From NCBI GenBank assembly GCA_016209015.1, contig JACQWY010000019.1, positions 186,001 to 250,000 on the forward strand: DNA of 64,000 bases. Direction: 5' to 3'. The notes below the pieces were generated by a model. That model saw only the letters and a program-made list of their open reading frames with translations. It was not told the origin of the DNA and made no database searches. This document shows positions 12,722-21,134 of the stretch, in pieces (within the stretch, counting starts at the first letter, position 1; each line of letters starts with the position of its first letter). A program made the translations under genes and the position numbers. This stretch comes from Gammaproteobacteria bacterium. Lineage in GTDB: Bacteria; Pseudomonadota; Gammaproteobacteria; Ga0077536.

Positions 12722-13780
12722 ATGGACATCACTCCGTATCTGAAGCTGCTGCGCGACAAGGAAGGTTCCGACCTCTTCTTCAGCGTCGGCGCACCCGTCA
12801 AGATCAAGATCGAGGGCCAGATAAGCTCCGTCGGCAAGACGGTGCTCACGGCCGAGCTGACGAAAGCCGCCGCCTACGGCGTGATGACGCCGGCACAGAC
12901 CGAGCGCTTCGAGACGACTTACGAATGCGATTTCGCGATCTCGCTCGAGGACAAGTCGGCGCGTTATCGCGTCAACGTCTTTCGCCAGCGCGGCGAGGTC
13001 GGCATGGTCCTGCGCCGCATTCCGTCGGTCATTCCGACCATCGAGGAGCTCGGACTGCCGGAGGTCCTGAAAGCGCTCGTGATGCACAAGCGCGGACTCA
13101 TCCTCATGGTCGGCGCGACGGGCTCGGGCAAGTCGACGACGCTCGCGGCGATGATCAACGAACGCAATCAGAAGATGGCGGGGCACATTCTCACCATCGA
13201 GGATCCGATCGAGTTCTCGCACCCGAACATCAAGGCCATCGTCAACCAGCGCGAGATCGGCGTCGACACGCTGAGTTATCGCGCGGCGCTGAGATCCTCG
13301 CTCCGCGAGGCGCCGGACGTGATTCTGATCGGCGAAATCCGCGATCGCGAGACGATGGAAGCCGCGCTCGAGCTCTGCAACACGGGCCACCTCTGCCTGT
13401 CGACGCTGCATGCGAACAACGCGAACCAGGCCATGGAGCGCGTCATCAATCTCTTCCCGCAGGAGCTGCACAAGCAGCTCTTCCTCGACCTGTCGCTGAA
13501 CGTCCGCTCGGTCATTTCGCAGCGCCTCGTCCAGGGCATGGACGGCTATCGCGTTGCGGCGATCGAGATCCTGATCAACACGCCGCACATCGCGGATCTG
13601 ATCCTCAAGGGCCAGATCGGCAGCGTCAAGGAAGCGATGGAGCAGAGCGGCGCGAAAGGCATGCAGACCTTCGACATGGCGCTCTTCCAGCTCTACAAGG
13701 AGGAACGCATCGATCTCGAGGAGGCACTCAACAACGCCGACTCGCGGACGAACCTCGAAGCCCGCATCAATTTCGGATGA
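12722..13780 (+). CDS. Third PilT/PilU-family ATPase
   Basis: A 352-residue PilT-family hexameric ATPase, start ATG at 12722. The N-terminal region MDITPYLKLLRDKEGSDLFF is PilU-like, but the protein lacks PilU's long tail. Walker A GATGSGKST is near residue 130, followed by ILIGEIRDRETM and HANNANQAMERV, so all catalytic boxes look functional. It is clearly distinct from both neighbours at the protein level, so it is an old paralogue and not a recent tandem copy. It may be an extra retraction motor or a modulator of the other two. Confidence 0.9.
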   Translation: MDITPYLKLLRDKEGSDLFFSVGAPVKIKIEGQISSVGKTVLTAELTKAAAYGVMTPAQTERFETTYECDFAISLEDKSARYRVNVFRQRGEVGMVLRRIPSVIPTIEELGLPEVLKALVMHKRGLILMVGATGSGKSTTLAAMINERNQKMAGHILTIEDPIEFSHPNIKAIVNQREIGVDTLSYRAALRSSLREAPDVILIGEIRDRETMEAALELCNTGHLCLSTLHANNANQAMERVINLFPQELHKQLFLDLSLNVRSVISQRLVQGMDGYRVAAIEILINTPHIADLILKGQIGSVKEAMEQSGAKGMQTFDMALFQLYKEERIDLEEALNNADSRTNLEARINFG

Positions 13781-13792
13781 CGACAGGGGGAC

Positions 13793-14233
13793 ATGCGCGT
13801 GGAACGTCGGGACGTACTATTGGGCATGGGAGCGATGGCGCTCGCCGCCGCCGCGCGCGGCGCGGCCGCGGCCGACGAGCACGCCGCACATCATCATGCC
13901 GCACCGAACGGCAAGCTCGTCGCAGCCGCTTCGGACTGCCACACCGCGGCACAAGTCTGCATCGATCACTGCTTCGAACTGCTGGGCCGGGGTGACAAGA
14001 GCCTCGCCGCCTGCGCACGGAGCTCCTACGAGGTTGCCGCCGTCTGCGCCGCCCTGCAGCAGCTCGCCGCGTCGAGCTCGAAGCACCTCGCCGCCTACGC
14101 AAAAGTCGCCGCGATCGTCTGCAAGGACTGCCGGGAGGAGTGCAAGAACCACGAGGATCATGAACAGTGCAAGAAGTGCGGCGAAGCCTGCGCCGCCTGC
14201 GCGAAGGAATGCGACGCCATCCTCGGCGTCTGA
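13793..14233 (+). CDS. Csp1-like copper storage protein (four-helix bundle, 13 Cys), Tat-exported
   Basis: Small secreted cysteine-rich protein. The N-terminus carries a twin-arginine pattern (ERRDVLLGMGAM), a hydrophobic Ala-rich stretch and a His-rich mature start (DEHAAHHHAA). The rest is a helical bundle with CxxxxxxCxxxC-type spacing. I count 13 Cys after the signal, matching the number in the exported copper-storage protein Csp1 of methanotrophs, where Cys thiolates line the bundle and bind many Cu(I) ions. AGGGGG lies only two bases from the ATG at 13793; a GTG at 13799, eight bases away, is an equally good start. Placed 12 bp behind the third pil ATPase, but the function is unrelated. 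Confidence 0.85.
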   Translation: MRVERRDVLLGMGAMALAAAARGAAAADEHAAHHHAAPNGKLVAAASDCHTAAQVCIDHCFELLGRGDKSLAACARSSYEVAAVCAALQQLAASSSKHLAAYAKVAAIVCKDCREECKNHEDHEQCKKCGEACAACAKECDAILGV

Positions 14234-14311
14234 GACCGTGCCCGGGCGCACGGTGATCCCGGGCGCCCGGCCCGCCTCGCTGCGGCGTTCTTCTGCGGCG
14301 TTGCGCTCCCC

Positions 14312-14983
14312 ATGACCGCTCTCGAAACCCGCGAAGGTGTCGTGCTGCTGCACGGCCTCGGACGTACGGCAGCTTCCATGCGGCCGGTCGAGAAAGCGTT
14401 GCGCGCGGCCGGCTACGTCGTAGTCAACGACGGATATCGCTCGACACGAGAACCGGTCGAGCGGCTGGCCGTCATCGTGGGAGCGGGTATCGCGAAGTGC
14501 CGCGCCGCCGGGGCGACCGACATCCACTTCGTCACCCATTCGCTGGGCGGCATCCTCGTGCGGACCTGGTTCCAGGATCACACCGCGCCCGAGGCACGCC
14601 GCCTCGTCATGCTCGGGCCGCCGAACCATGGCAGCGAGGTCGCGGATCGCCAACGCGGCGCGGCCTGGTACCGCTGGCTCACGGGACCCGCCGGCCAGCA
14701 GCTCGGCACGGAGGCGTCGAGTGCCCCGAACCGCTGCCGGCCGATTCCGCTCGAAATCGGAGTCATCGCCGGCACGGCGAGCGCCGATCCGTGGTTCGCC
14801 GGCTCGTTCGACGGACCGAACGACGGCAAAGTCGCGGTCGCGAGCGCGCGCCTCGCCGGAATGCGGGATTTTCTCACGGTGCCGCGCAGCCACACGTTCA
14901 TGATGCGTTCCGACGTCGTGATCGGGCAGGTGCTCGCGTTCCTGCGCGAGGGACGCTTCGAGGGGGATCGCACCTCGGGTTGA
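14312..14983 (+). CDS. Alpha/beta-hydrolase, triacylglycerol-lipase/PGAP1-like
   Basis: A 223-residue cytoplasmic-looking hydrolase with no signal peptide. VVLLHGLGR forms the oxyanion hole, THSLGGIL near residue 76 the nucleophile elbow, and later acidic and His residues (DGPNDGKV, PRSHTFM) complete a plausible triad. The sequence resembles short lipases/esterases of the PGAP1-like group found widely in gammaproteobacteria. Substrate unknown. No convincing Shine-Dalgarno precedes the ATG. Confidence 0.8.
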   Translation: MTALETREGVVLLHGLGRTAASMRPVEKALRAAGYVVVNDGYRSTREPVERLAVIVGAGIAKCRAAGATDIHFVTHSLGGILVRTWFQDHTAPEARRLVMLGPPNHGSEVADRQRGAAWYRWLTGPAGQQLGTEASSAPNRCRPIPLEIGVIAGTASADPWFAGSFDGPNDGKVAVASARLAGMRDFLTVPRSHTFMMRSDVVIGQVLAFLREGRFEGDRTSG

Positions 14984-15083
14984 TCCGCCCGGGTGCCGCT
15001 GTAATGGGCGATCGAGTAGTATCGCCCCAGCTCGCGAACGGCGCTGTGCCCAGCATTTTCATCCGGTGCCGCGAGCATCGACT

Positions 15084-15644
15084 ATGGAAGAATTCATCTC
15101 CAACTTCGGACTTCTCGGCATCTTCGTCGGCGCAGCGATCGAAGGCGACGTGGCGATCGTCGTCGCCGGCGTCACCGCGAGCCTCGGCCTGCTCGGCCTC
15201 GGGCCGGCGATGGCCGCGGCAATCGCCGGGTGTCTGGTCGCGGATTCCTTCTGGTTCCTGCTCGCGAAATCCCGCGCCGAGGCGATCCGCGCAACGCGCG
15301 TCTACCGCGCCGTCGGCCTGCAGGTCGAGAGTCTCGCGATGCGCCTCGGGCCGTGGCACATCGTCTATTGCCGGTTCATCTACGGCACGCGCATCGCGAC
15401 CATGATGCTGTGGGGTTTGCGCGAGCTCACCTACCGGCATTTCATCGCACTCGACATCGTGGGCTGTCTGGTCTGGGCGCTGCTGCTCGGCACGCTCGGC
15501 TATCTCGGCAGCGAGAGCGCGGAGAAGATGCTCGGTCAGGCCCAGGAGGCCGAGATGTGGCTGCTCGGCTTCATCGCCGCCGTCGTCGGCGCGGTGATCG
15601 CATACAGGAAGGTGAAGCGGCGTCTGCTCGCGCGGCGGACGTGA
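15084..15644 (+). CDS. DedA family membrane protein
   Basis: A 186-residue DedA/SNARE-associated (VTT) protein. These act as membrane lipid flippases, with roles in undecaprenyl-phosphate or phospholipid recycling. The ATG at 15084 (MEEFISNFGLLG) is preferred; a GTG at 15066 would add six residues. Several transmembrane helices and the conserved FxxRF/YGTR segment (YCRFIYGTRI) followed by a Gly-rich helix are visible. Convergent with hpnJ. Confidence 0.88.
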   Translation: MEEFISNFGLLGIFVGAAIEGDVAIVVAGVTASLGLLGLGPAMAAAIAGCLVADSFWFLLAKSRAEAIRATRVYRAVGLQVESLAMRLGPWHIVYCRFIYGTRIATMMLWGLRELTYRHFIALDIVGCLVWALLLGTLGYLGSESAEKMLGQAQEAEMWLLGFIAAVVGAVIAYRKVKRRLLARRT

Positions 15645-15661
15645 GGGTTGCCGATCGTCGC

Positions 15662-15690
15662 AAACAAAAAAAGCCGCCCGAAGGCGGCTT
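15662..15690 (-). terminator. Rho-independent terminator of the hpnI-hpnJ operon
   Basis: On the minus strand AAGCCGCC-TTCG-GGCGGCTT is followed by a run of seven T. It begins about 20 bases after the hpnJ stop. This is the most canonical intrinsic terminator in the window. Confidence 0.92.
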
Positions 15691-15711
15691 GTTCGTCGGT
15701 CTCGTGACGGC

Positions 15712-17145
15712 TCAGGCGCGGTCCTCGCGCTGCGTCAGGAACTGGAAGAACTCCACGCCTTCGCGCAGACGGCGCTTGGTCATGTCCCAGCTGTGCATCA
15801 TTTCCCAGGTGATTTCGCCGATCTTCTTCGGGCGGAAGTAGAACTGCTTGTAGAACGTGGCGAGCGACTCGAAGATTTCCTCGTGCGAGAGGTGCGGGTA
15901 CTCGATCGAGCTCACCTGCAGGCCGTTGTTCGCGACGACGTCGCCCTTCGCGCCGGTCTCCTCGCGCAGCCAGTTGTTCTCCTTCGCCTGCTCGTAGAGC
16001 TTCGTGCCGGGATAGGCGGCGGCGAGCGAGACCTGCATCGTGTGCGGGTTGATCTCCTTGGCGAACTTGATCGTCTCCTGGATCGTCTCCTTCGTCTCGC
16101 CGGGCAGGCCGACGATGAACGTGCCGTGGATCTTGATGCCGAGCTTGTGGCAGTCCGCGGTGAAGCGGCGCGCGAACTCGACGCGCATGCCCTTCTTGAT
16201 GTTGAAGAGGATCTGCTGGCTGCCGGACTCGTATCCGACGAGCAGGAGGCGCAGCCCGTTGTCGCGCAGCACCTTCAGCGTCTCGTAGGGTACGTTCGCC
16301 TTCGCGTTGCAGGACCAGGTCACGCCGAGCTTGCCGAGCAGCTTCGCGGTCGCTTCGGCGCGCGGCAGGTCGTCGGTGAACGTGTCGTCGTCGAAGAAGA
16401 CTTCTTTCACCTGCGGGAAGTATTCCTTCACCTTCGCGACTTCGGCCGCGACGACTTCGGGGCTGCGCGTGCGGTACTTGTGACCGCCGATCGTCTGCGG
16501 CCACAGGCAGAACGTGCAGCGCGACTTGCAGCCGCGGCCCGTATAGAACGAGATGTAGGGGTGCTCGAGGTAGCCGATGAAGTAATCCTCGATCCTGAGG
16601 TCGCGCTTGTAGACGTCGATGACGGACGGCAGCTCGTCCATGTTCATGATGATCGGACGCTCGGGCGTGTGCACGACCTTGCCGTCGGCGACGTACGAAA
16701 TGCCGAGCACTTCGGCCAGCGGCTTGCCGGAGGCGATCTCCTTGATCGTGTAGTCGAACTCGCTGCGCGCGACGAAGTCGATGGCGCGCGAGGCGCTCGC
16801 GGAGGGCTCGGGGTTGACCGCGACGTGCGCGCCCACCATGCCGATCTTCAGCTTCGGGTTCTTCGCTTTCAGCGCCTCGGCGATCTTCACGTCATTGCCG
16901 AATGACGGCGTGCTCGTGTGCAGGATCGCGAGCTCGTAGTCGCCGATGACGGCCTCGATGTCGGCGAGCTTGAGCCCGCGCGCGGGCGCATCGATCAACT
17001 TGCTGTCGGGGATCATCGCCGCAGGCTGCGCGAGCCACGTCGGATACCAGAACGAACGGATTTCGCGCCGCGCCTGATAGCGTGAGCCCGCACCACCGTC
17101 GAACCCGTCGAAGGACGGCGGGTTCAAGAAAAGAGTTTTCATCAT
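15712..17145 (-). CDS. hpnJ: Hopanoid biosynthesis radical SAM protein HpnJ
   Basis: B12-binding-domain radical SAM enzyme of hopanoid side-chain modification. It is proposed to convert the sugar-derived head group of bacteriohopanetetrol to the cyclitol ether after HpnI and HpnK act. The 477 residues include an N-terminal cobalamin-type domain and the [4Fe-4S] motif CKSRCTFC (CX3CX2C) near residue 206, embedded in YTGRGCKSRCTFCLWPQ. Further radical SAM segments include FFDDDTFT and ESGSQQIL. The ATG at 17145 overlaps the hpnI stop by four bases, so hpnI and hpnJ are coupled. HpnJ is rarer than the basic hopanoid genes and indicates complex polar hopanoids. Confidence 0.93.
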   Translation of the reverse strand: MMKTLFLNPPSFDGFDGGAGSRYQARREIRSFWYPTWLAQPAAMIPDSKLIDAPARGLKLADIEAVIGDYELAILHTSTPSFGNDVKIAEALKAKNPKLKIGMVGAHVAVNPEPSASASRAIDFVARSEFDYTIKEIASGKPLAEVLGISYVADGKVVHTPERPIIMNMDELPSVIDVYKRDLRIEDYFIGYLEHPYISFYTGRGCKSRCTFCLWPQTIGGHKYRTRSPEVVAAEVAKVKEYFPQVKEVFFDDDTFTDDLPRAEATAKLLGKLGVTWSCNAKANVPYETLKVLRDNGLRLLLVGYESGSQQILFNIKKGMRVEFARRFTADCHKLGIKIHGTFIVGLPGETKETIQETIKFAKEINPHTMQVSLAAAYPGTKLYEQAKENNWLREETGAKGDVVANNGLQVSSIEYPHLSHEEIFESLATFYKQFYFRPKKIGEITWEMMHSWDMTKRRLREGVEFFQFLTQREDRA

Positions 17146-18296
17146 CGCGACATAGTCTCCTTTAACTCAAGATGCCCATCGCGCGAGACCGTGAAATCGT
17201 GCCCACGCCAGCGGACGCTGCGTCCGCAGAAACAAGCCGCCCAGACCACGAAGCACAACAGATCGCGGAGTACGACGAGGCCGTACGCCGCCGGTCCGTT
17301 GGAACCCAGAATCAGGCGCGCGACATCATGCATCACTATGCGCAGGCCTACAGCGGTGCCCAGCACCGCGAATGCCCAGGTCGGGGAGGCTGTCGTCAGC
17401 GCAACGGCAAGGGCGGCCGGCGTGACGTAAGTAAGGAATGACATAGTGTAACCCAAGGGCTGCACCGCGCGCACCGTTCGCGCCCAACGCAATTCGTGTA
17501 GAAACAATTCCTTGAAACTCACTTCGGCCACGATGTTCTCGACCACATAGGGCACGAGCGCCACCTCATATTGTAGGTCTGAAACGAGCTTGCCCAGCAT
17601 GTAGTCGTCGGCGAGCTCGATGGCGAGGCGCTCGAATCCCCCAATACGCGCGAGGATTTCGCGGCGCACCGCCATGGTCGCGCCGAAGCAGAATTTCAAC
17701 GGGCCGAACTGCAGGGCGACGAGCACGGACGGCAGGAACCACTCGTTCATGAACAGACCGCCGAACGCCGAGGGCAGATCGCGCGTCGGCGTGCCGTGAT
17801 AGAGACAGGTCGCGGCGCCCACTGCGGGTTTCTCGAAAGGCGCGCCGACCGCGCGGAGATAATCCGGCGTGACGCGCATGTCGCTGTCGGCGATGACGAT
17901 CACGTCGTGCTTCGCGAGCTCGAAAGCGTTGGCGACGTTGCAGATCTTGCGGTTCGATCCGATGAGCCGGTCGTTCACGACGAGCGCGAGATCGCGCTCC
18001 GGGAGATCCGCGATCAGTTGCTCGATCACCGGCCGGGCGGGATCGTTGGCATCGGCGAGCGCGAATACCACTTGGAAGACGGGGTAATCCTGCTCGCAGA
18101 ACGAGCGCAGATTGTCGTAGAGCTTCTCGTCGAGACCGTAGACCGGCTTCAGCACGGTGATCGTCGGCAGCGTCCGTGCCGGCACGACGGTCCGCCAGCG
18201 GCGGTGCGCGACGCACCAGATCGCGAGCACGACATAGCCGCAGGCCGCGCAGAAATAAATCCAGGCGAGCGTCGAGAAGAGGGAGTGGAAGGTCAT
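17142..18296 (-). CDS. hpnI: Hopanoid biosynthesis glycosyltransferase HpnI
   Basis: Membrane GT2-family glycosyltransferase that adds N-acetylglucosamine to bacteriohopanetetrol. The 384 residues have an N-terminal membrane helix and the GT-A domain with TVLKPVYGLD, the metal-binding IADSDMRVTP (DxD) near residue 137 and the LADDYMLG acceptor motif. Three to four C-terminal helices follow. It resembles ceramide glucosyltransferase-like HpnI. First gene of the hpnI-hpnJ operon, divergent from hpnK with a 237-bp gap that must hold both promoters. Confidence 0.93.
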   Translation of the reverse strand: MTFHSLFSTLAWIYFCAACGYVVLAIWCVAHRRWRTVVPARTLPTITVLKPVYGLDEKLYDNLRSFCEQDYPVFQVVFALADANDPARPVIEQLIADLPERDLALVVNDRLIGSNRKICNVANAFELAKHDVIVIADSDMRVTPDYLRAVGAPFEKPAVGAATCLYHGTPTRDLPSAFGGLFMNEWFLPSVLVALQFGPLKFCFGATMAVRREILARIGGFERLAIELADDYMLGKLVSDLQYEVALVPYVVENIVAEVSFKELFLHELRWARTVRAVQPLGYTMSFLTYVTPAALAVALTTASPTWAFAVLGTAVGLRIVMHDVARLILGSNGPAAYGLVVLRDLLCFVVWAACFCGRSVRWRGHDFTVSRDGHLELKETMSR

Positions 18297-18533
18297 CGCG
18301 ATTGGTTTTTACCGGGCTGAGCGCGCATAATCCGCTTCAGGTGCGCGCATGGTACCCGCGGTATCGCTCCCGGGAAAGAATTTCGCCACCCCGCCGGCGC
18401 GCGCCGGCCAGCCCCAGGACTCACGTACTCCCGGATTGGTTGCTCTTGAAGACACATCGCCTTCGACTGGTGGCGTGCCGCATGGTTCGTGACGGCGCAT
18501 CGTCGTGAGGCCCCAGCGAACGCCAGAACGATC

Positions 18534-19412
18534 ATGAACCCAGCGCAAGAGCCCGGCCTCATCGTCACGGCCGACGATTTCGGACTGTCCCTGCCGGTGA
18601 ACGAAGCGGTCGAAACCGCGCACCGCGAAGGCCTCCTCACGTGTGCGAGCCTGATGGTCGCGGCGCCCGTCGCGGAGGACGCCGTGCGTCGCGCGCGCCG
18701 TTTGCCGGGCCTCGGTGTCGGCCTCCATCTCGTGCTCGTGGACGGCCGGCCGATGCTGCCGCCGCGCGTCATCCCCGACCTCGTCGGTCCTGACGGTCGC
18801 CTCCGGTCCAACCCGGTCGCAATCGGCGTGAAACTCTTCTTCGACAAGCAGGTTCAGCGCCAGGCGGAAGCGGAAATCCGCGCCCAGTTCGCGCGTTTCG
18901 CCGCGACCGGTCTGCCGCTCGATCATGTCAACGGTCATCATCATTTCCATCAGCATCCGACCGTCGTCGGCATGTTGATCCGGCTCGCGCCCGAGTTCGG
19001 CATCAAGGCCGTGCGCCTGCCGGTCGAGCCGCCGGGGCCCGCGTTCCGGGCCCAGGGCGACGCGGCGGTCATCCGCTACGCGAGCTGGACCTTCTCGGCG
19101 GCCCGCCTGCTGCGCATGCGCGCCCGCCTGAACGAGGCCGGGATCGCGGTCAACGATGCGATGTTCGGCCTCTACGACACCGGCCGCATGACGGCCGATC
19201 GCCTCGACCGCTACCTCGCGGCCCGCCCTGCGGCCGGCGTGAGCGAAATCTACTGCCATCCGGCCGTCCGGCCCTGGATCGGGCCCGACGCCCTGCCGGA
19301 GCACTATCGCTGCGTGGAGGAATTCGAGGCAATCGCCGACCCGGCGCGGCGCGCGCGGGTGCTCGGAGCCGGAGTGAAGCTGATGCCGTTCGCGGGGCTC
19401 GCGAGCCCCTGA
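18534..19412 (+). CDS. hpnK: Hopanoid biosynthesis deacetylase HpnK (YdjC/ChbG family)
   Basis: Deacetylates the N-acetylglucosaminyl head group made by HpnI, giving the glucosamine intermediate used by HpnJ. The ATG at 18534 gives 292 residues. YdjC-family metal ligands are present: the Asp pair in VTADDFGLS and the His cluster in VNGHHHFHQHP near residue 142; the C-terminal YCHPAV is also conserved. Transcribed away from hpnI-hpnJ, so the pathway is split into two divergent units. Confidence 0.92.
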   Translation: MNPAQEPGLIVTADDFGLSLPVNEAVETAHREGLLTCASLMVAAPVAEDAVRRARRLPGLGVGLHLVLVDGRPMLPPRVIPDLVGPDGRLRSNPVAIGVKLFFDKQVQRQAEAEIRAQFARFAATGLPLDHVNGHHHFHQHPTVVGMLIRLAPEFGIKAVRLPVEPPGPAFRAQGDAAVIRYASWTFSAARLLRMRARLNEAGIAVNDAMFGLYDTGRMTADRLDRYLAARPAAGVSEIYCHPAVRPWIGPDALPEHYRCVEEFEAIADPARRARVLGAGVKLMPFAGLASP

Positions 19413-19415
19413 GTC

Positions 19416-19895
19416 CTAACGTGCCGGCAAGGCCGTCGTCCCGTCGACGGAGACAGTCTGCGCCGCGCCCTGCTGCAACTGCTCGAGATACCGCTTCATG
19501 GCCGCGGCCTTGTCCGATCCGCCGCCGAGGAACGCGGGCGCTTCGGTGTAATACTCGATGAGGTCCTCGACCGTACCGACGTCGTTCGGGTCGAGCGCAT
19601 GAGCGCGTTCGAAGGCCGCGCAGGACTTGCGGGCGAGCTCCGTCGCCCGCAGCCAGCTCGACTGCTCGGCGAGCCGGCCATAGGCGCGGCCCAGCCAGTG
19701 CTGGTACTCGGCGCTCTGGGGCACGGTGGCGCTGGCCTGTTCGAAGGACGTGACGGCGGCCTCGAAGCGTTTCGCGTTGAAGGCCTCGACGCCGCTCGCG
19801 AACGCCTCCTTGGCAGTACCGGAGTCGGCTTGGGCCGCGGACATCAGCAGGCCGAGGCCGAGGGCGGCAATCGCGAGGCGGTATTTCGTCTTCAT
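19416..19895 (-). CDS. Small secreted TPR-containing protein, function unknown
   Basis: A 159-residue protein with a signal peptide (residues 1-23, cut near AQADS). One to two tetratricopeptide-like helical pairs follow: FASGVEAFNAKRFEAAVTSF and a second around the RAHALDPNDVG segment. Such short TPR proteins are usually periplasmic adaptors. Convergent with hpnK, three bases apart, with no sign of a functional link. Confidence 0.75.
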   Translation of the reverse strand: MKTKYRLAIAALGLGLLMSAAQADSGTAKEAFASGVEAFNAKRFEAAVTSFEQASATVPQSAEYQHWLGRAYGRLAEQSSWLRATELARKSCAAFERAHALDPNDVGTVEDLIEYYTEAPAFLGGGSDKAAAMKRYLEQLQQGAAQTVSVDGTTALPAR

Positions 19896-20115
19896 CCGGA
19901 CGGTGTCAGCAGGCTGTGGGGCTCTCCGCCACGTCGTGGCAGCGCGGCGAAGTCTACGGGAGAGCGGGACCGTTGGCCAGACGCCGGCATTTCACCGCCG
20001 GTCGGACCCGCGGCATGCCGCGGCCGCGTCCGTCGCCATGCGCTATTATCATGACGCCCTGCCTGACGGCGCGCCCAGCGCCCAGGCATCGCCGCAACCC
20101 CGTCGAGGACGTCCC

Positions 20116-20523
20116 ATGCGCCAAGCCACCGTCGATCTCATCAACCGTTACTACGCCGCCTTCAACGCGGGGGACATGCCGGCTTTCCTCGGCATGCTGA
20201 CCGAGGACGTCGCTCACGACGTCAACCAGGGCGGGCGCGAAACCGGCAAGCGGGCGTTCGCCGCGTTCATGCAGCGCATGAACCGCAGCTACAAAGAGGA
20301 GATCGTCGACATCACTGTCATGACCAACGAGGCTGGCAGCCGCGCCGCAGCGGAGTTCACCGTGCTCGGCAAGTACCTCGTGACGGACGAAGGCCTGCCC
20401 GAGGCGTCCGGTCAGACCTACCGCCTGCCCGCCGGCGCGTTCTTCGAAATCCGCGGCGGCCAGGTCGCGCGCGTGACGAACTACTACAACCTCCCGGACT
20501 GGATCGCCCAGGTCGGCGGCTGA
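20116..20523 (+). CDS. SnoaL-like / ketosteroid-isomerase-related protein
   Basis: A 135-residue NTF2-fold protein, start ATG at 20116 with a GAGG-type site about six bases upstream. The fold signatures are LINRYYAAFNAGDMPAFLGM and the C-terminal FFEIRGGQVARVTNYYN. It belongs to the steroid delta-isomerase-related family whose members are typically followed by a GNAT gene and a nitrilase-like gene, exactly as here (3-bp gap, then a 4-bp overlap). The substrate is unknown; steroid isomerisation should not be assumed. Confidence 0.82.
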   Translation: MRQATVDLINRYYAAFNAGDMPAFLGMLTEDVAHDVNQGGRETGKRAFAAFMQRMNRSYKEEIVDITVMTNEAGSRAAAEFTVLGKYLVTDEGLPEASGQTYRLPAGAFFEIRGGQVARVTNYYNLPDWIAQVGG

Positions 20524-20525
20524 GC

Positions 20526-21134
20526 ATGGCGGTCGGCGTTCGCCTCCTCACGGGCCGCGATCCGGAGCTCGCGCACCGCGTGCCCGAGCTCGCGCGCCTG
20601 CGCATCGAGGTCTTCCGCGATTTCCCCTATCTCTATGCGGGCACGATGGACTACGAGATGCGCTACCTCGCGACCTACGTGAACTGCCCGGACAGCGTCG
20701 TCGTGCTCGTCGAAGACGGTCGGGACGTCGTCGGCGCCTCGACGGGCCTGCCGCTCGTCGCGGAGGACGAGGCTTTCCAGCGCCCGTTCGTCGAACGCGG
20801 TTACGACATCGCGACCGTCTTCTATTGCGGCGAATCCGTGCTGCAGAAGGACTATCGCGGCCAGGGCCTCTACGCGAAGTTCTTCACCGGCCGCGAGCAG
20901 CACGCCCGCGCCCTCGGCGGCATGAAGCTCATCACGCTCTGCGGCGTCGAACGTCCCGTCGATCATCCGCGCCGCCCCGCGGACTACGTGCCGCTCGATG
21001 CGGTGTGGACGCGCTTCGGCTACGTCCGCCATCCCGAGCTCGCGACGACGTTCTCCTGGCAGGATCTCGACGAGCCCGCCGAAACCGCGAAGCCGATGGT
21101 GTTCTGGACGAAAGCGCTGGACGTCGTGGCATGA
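20526..21134 (+). CDS. GNAT-family N-acyltransferase
   Basis: A 202-residue acyl-CoA N-acyltransferase-fold protein. The CoA-binding strand-loop is around CGESVLQKDYRGQGLYAKFF, with the Q/RxxGxG/A-type motif DYRGQGLY. It starts three bases after the SnoaL-like gene and overlaps the carbon-nitrogen hydrolase by ATGA. In other bacteria a GNAT domain is found fused to the same hydrolase family, which supports a shared pathway. The acceptor amine is unknown. Confidence 0.85.
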   Translation: MAVGVRLLTGRDPELAHRVPELARLRIEVFRDFPYLYAGTMDYEMRYLATYVNCPDSVVVLVEDGRDVVGASTGLPLVAEDEAFQRPFVERGYDIATVFYCGESVLQKDYRGQGLYAKFFTGREQHARALGGMKLITLCGVERPVDHPRRPADYVPLDAVWTRFGYVRHPELATTFSWQDLDEPAETAKPMVFWTKALDVVA

